A model generated the notes under the pieces. The model was not told the DNA's origin, ran no database searches, and saw only the letters and a list, made by a program, of their open reading frames with translations. Positions 22,590 to 31,000 of a DNA stretch of 64,000 nt are shown here, in pieces (the first letter of the stretch is position 1; every line of letters begins with the position of its first letter). A program made the position numbers and the translations under genes. This DNA is from Shewanella canadensis (lineage in GTDB: Bacteria > Pseudomonadota > Gammaproteobacteria > Enterobacterales > Shewanellaceae), in NCBI RefSeq assembly GCF_003966225.1, contig NZ_RXNU01000001.1, positions 434,001 to 498,000 of the forward strand, read 5' to 3'.

Positions 22590-23309
22590 TTATGCTTCTT
22601 CTAAGTTACCGCAGAAACGATAACCTTCACCGTGGATCGTTGCGATGATTTCTGGCGTATCAGGTAAGCTTTCGAAGTGCTTACGGATACGACGAATAGT
22701 TACATCGACAGTACGGTCATGTGGCTTAAGCTCGCGACCCGTCATCTTCATCAGAAGGTCGGCACGGCTTAGGATCTTGCCTGGGTTCTCAACGAAGTGC
22801 AGCATAGCGCGGAATTCGCTACGTGGCAGCTTGTAAGACTCACCTTGTGGGCTAACCAAAGAACGGCTGTTAATTTCAAGGCTCCAACCATTGAAGCGAT
22901 AGTACTCAACGGCACTCTTCTCTTCTGATTCGGCGCCAGTGCTGTTAACGCGAGTCAACAGGTTACGAGCACGGATAGTCAGCTCACGTGGGTTGAATGG
23001 CTTAGTGATGTAATCATCAGCACCAATTTCCAGACCCAAAATCTTATCAACTTCATTGTCACGACCCGTTAGGAAGATCAGACCAATGTTGTTAATTTCA
23101 CGAAGTTCACGTGCTAACAAAAGACCGTTTTTACCAGGAAGGTTGATATCCATAACAACCAAATTGATTTTGTTTTCCTGCATGGCTTTATGCATTTCTG
23201 CGCCATCATTGGCTTCAGTTACCACATATCCTTCGGCCTCGAAAATACTTCTTAGCGTGTTCCGGGTAACGGCTTCATCTTCAACGATCAGAATGTGCGG
23301 GTTTTGCAT
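22590..23309 (-). CDS. arcA: Two-component response regulator ArcA
   Basis: OmpR/PhoB-family regulator controlling the switch between aerobic and anaerobic respiration. The 239-residue product has a receiver domain (phosphoacceptor D54 in [12 protein letters not shown], conserved TKPFNPRE) and a winged-helix domain with [17 protein letters not shown]. No sensor kinase is adjacent; in Shewanella the ArcB role is reported to be split between ArcS and HptA. The upstream region exceeds 500 bp. Confidence 0.97.
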   Translation of the reverse strand: MQNPHILIVEDEAVTRNTLRSIFEAEGYVVTEANDGAEMHKAMQENKINLVVMDINLPGKNGLLLARELREINNIGLIFLTGRDNEVDKILGLEIGADDYITKPFNPRELTIRARNLLTRVNSTGAESEEKSAVEYYRFNGWSLEINSRSLVSPQGESYKLPRSEFRAMLHFVENPGKILSRADLLMKMTGRELKPHDRTVDVTIRRIRKHFESLPDTPEIIATIHGEGYRFCGNLEEA

Positions 23310-23703
23310 ATTAATTTACCTAATTTGTTCAAATCTGTTCTAACCATGAGCGCGTAATATCTTAGCGATAGTAACGCTCGAACTTGTCCTGTTGACTATT
23401 TACTGCTCTAGTAGGTGCTTTCAAAACTGGCCTGAAACAGCAACACGCTTCCATGATTAGTAAAGTATGCGTATCTCAATAAATGTAACGCGAGCTGTAT
23501 CCACTTCGATTAACAATAGCGGAGATTAGTTCCCCTAGAATTAAATTTTTTTGAAGTAAAGATGTGAAACTCTATTCAGTTCACATTTTATACAGGAATC
23601 TGGCTAACTCTTTGTTCACTGTCAGATCTATTTGTAACAAAAAGCTTCTTACCTTTTAGTGATGGTAAGCGAATCAACAGAGACTATTGTACTCGTTTTA
23701 GGC

Positions 23704-23732
23704 ATTTGTTAACAAATGAAATGTTAACAAAT
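23704..23732. promoter_or_regulatory. Paired GTTAAC motifs upstream of arcA
   Basis: ATTTGTTAACAAAT (23704-23717) is a perfect 14-bp palindrome, and TGTTAACAAAT recurs at 23722-23732, 15 bases on. ArcA boxes are direct repeats of GTTA-type elements, but usually 10-11 bases apart, so this is only suggestive of an autoregulatory site. The region 23310-23703 otherwise holds only the arcA leader with weak hairpins (for example CTTACC/GGTAAG around 23650-23672). Confidence 0.3.
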
Positions 23733-23743
23733 TTACTTGTGGA

Positions 23744-23759
23744 TATGATCTAAGTCACG
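23744..23759 (+). promoter_or_regulatory. CRP-like site 1
   Basis: TATGA-N6-TCACG matches 8 of 10 consensus positions of TGTGA-N6-TCACA. It shares GTCACGCCA with the stronger site 65 bases downstream. Confidence 0.35.
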
Positions 23760-23808
23760 CCAACCACTATAAGTATTTGATTTTGTTGGGTGCAGTAAAA
23801 TATTATGG

Positions 23809-23824
23809 TGTGACCTGTGTCACG
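23809..23824 (+). promoter_or_regulatory. CRP-like site 2
   Basis: TGTGA-CCTGTG-TCACG matches 9 of 10 consensus positions. It lies just upstream of a good -10 (TATAAT, 23851-23856), about 46 bases from the likely start point, which would suit an activator. Confidence 0.5.
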
Positions 23825-23827
23825 CCA

Positions 23828-23856
23828 CTTGGAAGATATATTGGATTTGCTATAAT
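23828..23856 (+). promoter_or_regulatory. Candidate sigma-70 promoter for the DUF3293 gene
   Basis: TATAAT at 23851-23856 is preceded at 17-base spacing by a weak -35, CTTGGA at 23828-23833. A CRP-like site lies directly upstream, consistent with an activator-dependent promoter. Confidence 0.45.
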
Positions 23857-23887
23857 ATTTTGAATTAAATTGGGGAATATGGTCCAG

Positions 23888-24325
23888 ATGAGTGAGTTAA
23901 ACAGCCAGTGGCAATGCTATCAAGAGGCGGAGTTTCTTTTTACACAAGCATTATCCTCTGAACTTTCATTTGCAATAATTACCGCACATAACCCAAAAGG
24001 GCAGATTCTCTCAGCCAGTCAAAACCGTCTTCTCGACAGGCGGCTTCAATTCGAAATTCAACAATTACATAGACCCTATCGCGCCATGATTGGTGCCTCA
24101 GCCGATCGCTGTCACATGGAGAAGAGTTGGGCCGTTTCGATAGATAAGGCATCTGCAATACGACTCGGTTGTCAATTTAATCAAAATGCGATCTATTTTG
24201 TCGAGCATGATAAATTACAGCTGATCCCTTGCCTTTTATCAAAAACTAAACAGCAAGAAGAGGTGGTGATCGGTCCTTTTTCCCCCCGGGTACGTTTAGT
24301 TAACGAGCTTCCTGATTTTGATTAA
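23888..24325 (+). CDS. DUF3293 domain protein
   Basis: The 145-residue product matches the pattern of DUF3293 proteins: SFAIITAHNPKGQ near the N-terminus, an N-x(n)-L helix (NRLLDRRLQFEIQQL), a central EKSWAVSIDKASAIRLGCQFNQ block and a short beta-strand tail. No biochemical function is established. It is cytoplasmic, with no signal peptide. ATG 23888 has GGGGA at the right distance (23871-23875); ATG 23879 is an alternative that adds three residues. The CRP-like sites just upstream are its only regulatory clue. Confidence 0.75.
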   Translation: MSELNSQWQCYQEAEFLFTQALSSELSFAIITAHNPKGQILSASQNRLLDRRLQFEIQQLHRPYRAMIGASADRCHMEKSWAVSIDKASAIRLGCQFNQNAIYFVEHDKLQLIPCLLSKTKQQEEVVIGPFSPRVRLVNELPDFD

Positions 24326-24493
24326 AGGTTAAGCGCCCCTCTTTTGAGTCGAATACTGACAATTTCACAAAGTTAAAGCAGGTTTTCCAATTCATTGGCA
24401 CTTTGCCATTTTTATTCATTGACTTAATTGGTCAAAATTTGATAATTTTTATATTCCTTCTTCTGGCATTTATTTAAGTGCTCGGGATTAGGT

Positions 24494-24661
24494 ACAGAAG
24501 AGGAGCGTTAACTAGGTAGTAAGTTTGAAGAGGCCAAACTCTGATGATGACTTATGAGGGAGATTAGCGCCGAGATATTGATGTATTTTGACGTATACAA
24601 TATCGGTCATTTGGGCTGAATCCCATCGATTGTCACCTGTTTATTGGTGGAGAGCTTCTGG
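24494..24661 (+). ncRNA. Lysine riboswitch (L box) of lysC
   Basis: The leader has the conserved L-box elements in order: AGAAGAGGAGCG, a GAAGAGGCC segment, AGCGCCGAGAT, GGGCTGAATCCCA and TTGTCACC. The closing P1 helix pairs CAGAAG (24495-24500) with CTTCTG (24655-24660). Downstream hairpins at 24685-24704 (GGTGC/GCACC) and around GAAC/GTTC, and pairing of GGCCT with the AGGCC that contains the lysC ribosome-binding site (24788-24793), could form the expression platform. Bound lysine should lower LysC production. Bases 24326-24493 hold no visible gene and probably carry the promoter. Confidence 0.92.
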
Positions 24662-24799
24662 TGATGATCGTCATTTCCCTTCTTGGGGTGCGTAATCTTT
24701 GCACCAGGCTCTTCGAACGAATTATGTTCGGAGCGTAATAATGATAGTTTTATATCCCTGTTTTTCTGGCCTGTGTCTACTTTATGTGGAGGCCGAATC

Positions 24800-26152
24800 A
24801 TGTCCCTGATTGTTGCTAAGTTTGGTGGCACCTCTGTAGCAGATTATGCTGCGATGAGTCGCTGTGCCGATATTATTCTTGCTAACCCCGATACTCGAGT
24901 TGTTGTCGTCAGCGCGTCCAGTGGCGTCACTAACCTTCTTGTTGAGTTGACCCAAGAGCAAACCTGCGATGAGCGTAGGATGCAGCTCATTAAGAAAATT
25001 GCTCATATTCAATATCAAATACTCGATGCTTTGGGCAGCCCACAAGAGGTTGCCGCAAGATTAGATACTGTGCTCAGTCGTATCTCATCGCTTAGCGAAG
25101 AGCTCAGTCGTAATAGAAACAAAGCGACAATGGATGAGCTACTCGCCCAAGGTGAGCAGTGTTCATCGGCTCTATTTGCTGCGGTACTCAGAGAGAAAGG
25201 GGAGGCGGCCAGTGCGTTCGATATTCGTCAGGTGATGCGAACAGATAGTCACTTCGGCCGGGCAGAACCTCAAATTGAGCAAGTTGCCCTGCTCGCCGAT
25301 GAGTATTTAGCACCACTATTAAGCTCACAGCGAATCGTGACGCAAGGTTTTATCGGTGCCGATGAAAATGGGTGTACGACAACATTGGGCCGTGGTGGCA
25401 GCGATTACTCGGCGGCGTTATTGGCTGAGGCCTTGAAAGCGACGGCTGTCGAAATTTGGACCGATGTGGCGGGGATCTATACGACCGATCCTCGCTTGGC
25501 GCCTAAAGCCAGGCCCATTGCTGAGATAAGCTTTAATGAGGCTGCTGAGATGGCAACCTTCGGTGCTAAAGTATTGCACCCAGCGACAATTTTACCGGCA
25601 GTAAGGCAAAAAATTCAGGTGTTTGTCGGTTCCAGCCGTGAACCTGAAAGAGGCGGGACCTGGATCCGTCATCAAGTTGAAGATGAGCCGGTTTACAGGG
25701 CCGTAGCGGTTCGTCGTGATCAAACATTGCTTAATCTCCATAGCCTGCAGATGCTTCATGCTCAAGGCTTCCTGGCTGAAACATTTGCCACTCTTGCAAG
25801 ACACAAGATCAGTGTCGATCTGATCACGACCTCCGAAGTGAATGTCTCATTGACGTTAGATAAGACGGGTTCAGACTCTGCGGGAAATGGCCTACTGAGC
25901 GAAGCGCTACTGCAAGAGTTGTCACAACACTGCCGCGTTCGAGTCGAAGATGATTTGGCATTAGTGGCCATAGTGGGTAATAAGATCGCTTCTACCCCGG
26001 GTGTGTGTCGCCGGGTATTTGAAGTGCTAGAGCCTCATAATGTGAGAATGATCTGTCAGGGGGCCAGCCCGCATAACCTCTGCGTGTTAGTGTCTGAATC
26101 TGAAGCGGCTCAAGTTGTGAGTGCACTTCATAAGAACCTGTTCGAGCAATAG
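24800..26152 (+). CDS. lysC: Lysine-sensitive aspartokinase III
   Basis: First step of the aspartate pathway: ATP-dependent phosphorylation of aspartate toward lysine, threonine and methionine. The 450-residue product has the kinase motif VAKFGGTSVADY at the start, GRGGSDYSAALLAEAL, EIWTDVAGIYTTDPR and two C-terminal ACT domains (from about 310). ATG 24800 is preceded by GGAGG (24788-24792). The frame stays open upstream to 24683, but that stretch is riboswitch leader. Length matches E. coli LysC (449). Confidence 0.96.
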   Translation: MSLIVAKFGGTSVADYAAMSRCADIILANPDTRVVVVSASSGVTNLLVELTQEQTCDERRMQLIKKIAHIQYQILDALGSPQEVAARLDTVLSRISSLSEELSRNRNKATMDELLAQGEQCSSALFAAVLREKGEAASAFDIRQVMRTDSHFGRAEPQIEQVALLADEYLAPLLSSQRIVTQGFIGADENGCTTTLGRGGSDYSAALLAEALKATAVEIWTDVAGIYTTDPRLAPKARPIAEISFNEAAEMATFGAKVLHPATILPAVRQKIQVFVGSSREPERGGTWIRHQVEDEPVYRAVAVRRDQTLLNLHSLQMLHAQGFLAETFATLARHKISVDLITTSEVNVSLTLDKTGSDSAGNGLLSEALLQELSQHCRVRVEDDLALVAIVGNKIASTPGVCRRVFEVLEPHNVRMICQGASPHNLCVLVSESEAAQVVSALHKNLFEQ

Positions 26153-26157
26153 TTTTA

Positions 26158-26228
26158 GGACGATTGTTTTGAGCATTAGTTTCGAGCATTAGTTTAGTTT
26201 CTAGCATTAGTTTTGAGCCATTGTTTCG
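26158..26228 (+). repeat. Degenerate tandem repeat of GAGCATTAGTTT
   Basis: Four to five imperfect copies of a 12-13 nt unit occupy most of the lysC-deacylase gap. The clearest are 26171-26183, 26184-26195, 26203-26214 and 26215-26228. No function is evident. Confidence 0.65.
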
Positions 26229-26255
26229 AAACTACTAGTTGGTAAAGGATAAATA

Positions 26256-27362
26256 ATGAGCGTTACCCAATCGTCGCTTAAGATAGGTGAATTGGCCACG
26301 GGTCCAGATCTTACTGTCCCGATATTCAGCTTAAAGGCTGAAAAAGCAACGGCGCCGAGTGTCTATATTCAAGCCAATGTTCATGGCGCCGAGGTGCAGG
26401 GTAATGCCGTCATTTATCAGCTTATGCAGCTGTTAGAAGGGTATACCTTATGTGGTGATATCACGCTTGTCCCTTTGGCTAACCCTTTGGGGATCAATCA
26501 AAAGAGCGGCGAGTTTACCTTAGGCCGTTTCGATCCCATCACCGGCGTGAATTGGAATAGGGAGTATTTAGATCATAAGGTCAATGTCACTCAATGGTAT
26601 GAAGCGCATCAAGAACTGAGCAACACAGAGATCTTTATTCATTTTAGAGAGATGCTGGTGGAAGGTTGTCATCAGCGCCTGTCCGATGAGTGGGGAGTAA
26701 CCTCAGGACACAGGCAGGCGGTTAGCCTACAGTCGATGGCACATCAGGCTGATATCGTCTTAGACCTGCATACAGGTCCAAAATCCTGTAAACACCTCTA
26801 TTGCCCCGAATATGAAGCCGATGCCGCGTCACTCTTCTCTATTCCCTATACCTTACTTATTCCCAATGAGTTTGGTGGTGCAATGGATGAGTCTGTTTTT
26901 TGTCCATGGTGGCAGCTAAGTGACTATATGAACGCTATTGGGCGTGAATGTAAGGTGCCAGTTTCAGCCTTTACTCTGGAGTTGGGGCCTCAGGAGTACA
27001 TTCACTTGGAAGATGCACTCATTGATGCTAAAGGGATTTTAGCTTACCTGAGTTTCCGTGGCGTTATCGCTCAAGAAGTTGAGCCTGCAAAGATGTCACG
27101 TTATGCCTGCTATCTTAAAGATTATAAAAAGTATCATGCGCCTATGGGAGGCATGGTGGAATACCTGGCAAGGCTAGGCGAACCCCTTGAGGCTGGAAGC
27201 CCGCTGGCAAATATTCTTCGACTCGACCTTTATGGTAGTGAACGTGTGCTTACGCCACTGAGTCTGAGCCAGGACTGTGTGCCTATTTTACATTTTGCCT
27301 CGGCATCGGTTTATCAAGGAACTGAGATGTATAAGGTGATGACGCAGGTGTTTGAGATTTAG
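26256..27362 (+). CDS. Succinylglutamate desuccinylase/aspartoacylase family zinc deacylase
   Basis: The 368-residue product belongs to the M14-like AstE/AspA family. Zinc ligands are seen in NVHGAEVQ (His, Glu) and LDLHTG (His); the catalytic Glu is probably in FTLELGPQEY. The C-terminal beta domain contains APMGGMVEYLARLGEPLEAG, typical of the AotO-like subgroup rather than of true AstE. It is therefore not called astE although ast genes lie nearby. The substrate is probably an N-acyl amino acid, but this is unproven. A weak AAAGG site precedes ATG 26256. Confidence 0.85.
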   Translation: MSVTQSSLKIGELATGPDLTVPIFSLKAEKATAPSVYIQANVHGAEVQGNAVIYQLMQLLEGYTLCGDITLVPLANPLGINQKSGEFTLGRFDPITGVNWNREYLDHKVNVTQWYEAHQELSNTEIFIHFREMLVEGCHQRLSDEWGVTSGHRQAVSLQSMAHQADIVLDLHTGPKSCKHLYCPEYEADAASLFSIPYTLLIPNEFGGAMDESVFCPWWQLSDYMNAIGRECKVPVSAFTLELGPQEYIHLEDALIDAKGILAYLSFRGVIAQEVEPAKMSRYACYLKDYKKYHAPMGGMVEYLARLGEPLEAGSPLANILRLDLYGSERVLTPLSLSQDCVPILHFASASVYQGTEMYKVMTQVFEI

Positions 27363-27450
27363 TTGAAACTTGATTGTCACAGTTGCAGCGATGTTGCAAT
27401 AGTGTGTAAGCTTGGGGTTGTTCAATGTGATTAAGGGATTAAGGAGCATT

Positions 27451-27945
27451 ATGAGGTTTATCACTTTAACTGCAATATTGGTTTTTACTGCGTCATGTTC
27501 ATCTGACGAAGCAAATAAAGAACCACAGGTACTCAATGCTAAATCCGTGATACAAGATCTTGAGAAACGAGATGCTACTGTTTCTGAGCAAAGTTTATCG
27601 CGTTTAAAGCTGTCAACAAATGGTAGTACCAGTTATGAGCTTAATGGTGAGAAATTTATAGTTCAAGAGAAAACTTTAAGTCGGGGATTAAGAGTTTTCA
27701 ATCATAGCATGTCTGAGTTTGGAGTACTTAAAGGAACGTTTGTTGTACAGACGCTTGAGAGTATAGAGTCACTAACTAATCAATTTAATGTGGAAGAGAT
27801 TGCTTCCCAGACTTATCGATTAACGCCGTTATACAATAAGGCTGATTTACTTCCCTTATACCGGTCATTGCAAGGTGAGAAACAGTTTTCTACTGTCGAA
27901 ATCGAGATCGATTATAGCCCTTTAGATAACTCTGAAAAGTATTAG
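27451..27945 (+). CDS. Predicted lipoprotein of unknown function
   Basis: The 164-residue product starts with a lipoprotein signal MRFITLTAILVFTASC; the lipobox Cys is residue 16. AAGGAG at 27441-27446 supports ATG 27451 rather than the longer frame from 27412. The mature part is Lys/Glu/Ser-rich and ends with a likely folded domain around RVFNHSMSEFGVLKGTFVVQ and STVEIEIDYSPL. I do not recognise the family. It converges on the M36 protease gene; a role as chaperone or inhibitor of that enzyme is only a guess from position. Confidence 0.7.
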   Translation: MRFITLTAILVFTASCSSDEANKEPQVLNAKSVIQDLEKRDATVSEQSLSRLKLSTNGSTSYELNGEKFIVQEKTLSRGLRVFNHSMSEFGVLKGTFVVQTLESIESLTNQFNVEEIASQTYRLTPLYNKADLLPLYRSLQGEKQFSTVEIEIDYSPLDNSEKY

Positions 27946-27966
27946 TTGTAGCTGGAAAATAGAATT

Positions 27967-27998
27967 AAAAAAGCCATAACGTTGTTATGGCTTTTTTT
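27967..27998. terminator. Bidirectional terminator between the lipoprotein and protease genes
   Basis: The stem AAAAAAGCCATAAC / GTTATGGCTTTTTT has a GTT loop and T's on one side, A's on the other. Confidence 0.92.
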
Positions 27999-28036
27999 TG
28001 TGTAGATTTTATTGCTGTCTATATTACACCTTCGTA

Positions 28037-31000
28037 CTACTTACGGCGACGGAACGCTGCAAATGGCACAAGTAATAGAGATAACCAGCCTAAAGAGCCA
28101 CCACCGCTGCTATTTTCGACCTTAGGAACAGCTGCAAAGCTCACTTTCACAGTGCTAGTCACATTTGAAGTGCCATCATTTACTGTTACGGTAAAGTTCA
28201 TCGCCTGCTTAGGATCGAGCTTGGGAGTAACGAAGCTAGCTTCTTTTGTATCGGCCCCAGTAATTGTTACGGCTGGACCCGAGTCTTGCACCCATGAGTA
28301 AGTTAAAGTATCACCAGCGTTTGGATCAATGGCTACAGCTGACAATGTGACCGCATCGCCTTCTTTAACAAGAGTTGAACTCGCTGTTGCAGTGATCGTT
28401 GGGAGACGGTTATCGCAAGCGTAAGTATCACCAGCTACCACATCAGAGAACATACTTGTTTGTGTATTGGTGAACGTAATGTCATCAATATACCAACCTG
28501 AAGCGAAACCAGATACAGGATCAGGTACAACCGCAGAGTCTGTTGCAACACGGAAACGGAATTGCACCTGGTTGCCATTTAAGATCTCACCAAAATTGAT
28601 GGTTTCCCAACCATAATTGAACCCTGAGAATGTAGAACGACCAGCAATAGCCGCCTCTGTATTATCGAGCCCTGTATCAGTATATCCATCACCGACAAAA
28701 GTCGCTCCCATAGCGGTAACATCGACCCAATCACCTCCATTTAAGCTTACTTCAGCAACTGCACCATCATAGCCCGCTTCTAAGTTATACAGATGCCAGA
28801 AGCTAACTGTAAATTCTCCATCAAAGCCAACTGAGGTTGGGCGCGTTTCATAGGCAACATCGGCTGTAAAGCTATTGCCAGTCGCAGAGATTAATCCATC
28901 TGTGTCATCCCATTGATCTAAACCAAAGGTGCCTTTGGCCATATCACCACCAGCCATAACGGTTTCAGTGAAGTCATTTAATCTAGAAAGCGTATTTAGA
29001 TCTTCATATTGAGACGTTCCAACTAATTCACGCGTTTTAAAATCCACGTTAATTGCTGTTGATAACATGTATTCATCGGCTTCCATCCCATCTGCAAGCT
29101 CAGGCACAAACTTAAGTACTAACTCGTCACCAATACCTGCTTCATTAAGCGTAAATTCGATTGGAGAACTTTCAGTTGAACCAAATAACGCGATATCGTC
29201 AAATGTGATTACACCATCGTTAGCAAATGTCACATCGTGTCCACTTTCAGCAACGACTGTTCCGGTAAGACCCGTTAATGCTTTATTGCCGCCGTTTTGA
29301 ATTGTAAAACTAACAGTACCAGTCTCACCTTTATCCAAGATGTTGTCTTTTGAACAATAACCTAGAGTTAACCCTTCATAGTTAGTATTTAATGCATGTT
29401 CGGTCACTGTATATGTATCTAATACTGTCTTAGTGGACTCAACAACACCTGCATGATCAGTCGAGAAACGACTTGGAGACACTGCGCCAAGTCCCATACC
29501 ACGACGGGCAAACGCTGCAAGTATCACTTTGTAATCTTCTACATCGTTAGCATAAGCAGCCGCTAGAAGGGCATCACGACCTTCGGTAAAGGTGGGCGCC
29601 ATTGGCATCATTTTGTAGCTGGCAACTAAATAACCCTTCATCAGAACTTTAGCTTCATCAAATGTATGGCGTTCATCATTCACCATACCGATGAATGAAT
29701 CCCACAACATGGCGGCATATACAGCACCGGAACCATGAACTTCAGGATCTTTTTCAACATCAGCAAATGTTGATGGGTTAATATCCATATTGGTTGAATA
29801 TGGATATTGACGAATACCGTTTACAAAACTACGAACATAAGTCGTATCGCCGTAACCACCTGCATAATCTTCGTTACCAGCCACTAAATTATCTGCAGAG
29901 TCAGAACCAAATAATAAAGCATGGAAATCACCAAATCCCTCACCCATTGAGCGCGCTTGGTTGCTGCTGAGGCCTGAACCATTACCCACTAAGCGGTTAC
30001 TGATGTAGTGACCCCATTCGTGTGCAACAATGCCGTTATCCCATGAACTGTCTTTAAATGCCCGAGAAAGGTCATTTTTGAACATATCAATTGATACAGT
30101 TTCATCAGCATCTAAAAGCGCATAAATTGCCGCGCCTTCGTTTTGAGAAACCATCATACTAGGAATGGTGATGGCTTCGTCATCCCCGCCCATTGTAATT
30201 GTTGCATCACCATCTTTATTGTTAGCAACAATTACCGCAATAGCGCCGGCATCTTGGGCATTTTTGACTTTTTGAGTAAAGTTACAGGCTCCGCGGTCAA
30301 TCATTGCGATTTTACCAGCTAAGGCAGCACCATTTGTAGTAGTTTCACAACCGTCATTGACAGGAGCTGTGTCGTCAATAAGGCGGACTAAATCTCCTGA
30401 CACCTCAAATGTATCTGGGCCAAAACCTGAAAAGCCTAAGTCTGCTAACATGCCAATAGATGTATGAGATGTTGCTGTTATGCCGAAATCAACACCATTT
30501 ACCGCTTGAGTCGTCTCCCACAAATACATTTGCATACGTGGTGAACCACCATCTGCAGGTGTACTCATGTTGGCATTGCTAAAACCAGAGTGATCTTGAA
30601 CCTCTGCGTTGATAGCATCACCTTCTTCACCACCACGACCATAGTTAAGGGCTTGTGCATTACCTGATGCTTCATCAAAACCATGACCATAATAGTCATC
30701 ATGTAAATAGTTGTTCATCAAAAACAAGTTAACGATAGCTGCGTTACGATTATTTACAGAGTACTCGGCTTCGCTATCGTTGTATTTATAGTCAAAAGTG
30801 TTACTGCTGGTGGTATCAGCAAGGTAATCACCATTAGTTAAACCTTGTGGTGCAATTGCATCAACATAAGCAGTTACGTTGTTACCCATAGTAGAAGTGG
30901 CATCATCGGCTAACCAAGGATCCATTGTACTAATTGGACCATGACTTAAGGTCACTAAAGGTGCATCTAAATAAGGTGCAGTTAAGTATGCGTCTACATC

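Noticed and set aside
24683..24799. N-terminal extension of LysC
   Set aside because: The stretch is riboswitch leader; the ribosome-binding site and family start are at 24800.
26256..27362. Calling this gene astE
   Set aside because: Domain layout is AotO-like and unlike true AstE; kept as a family-level name.
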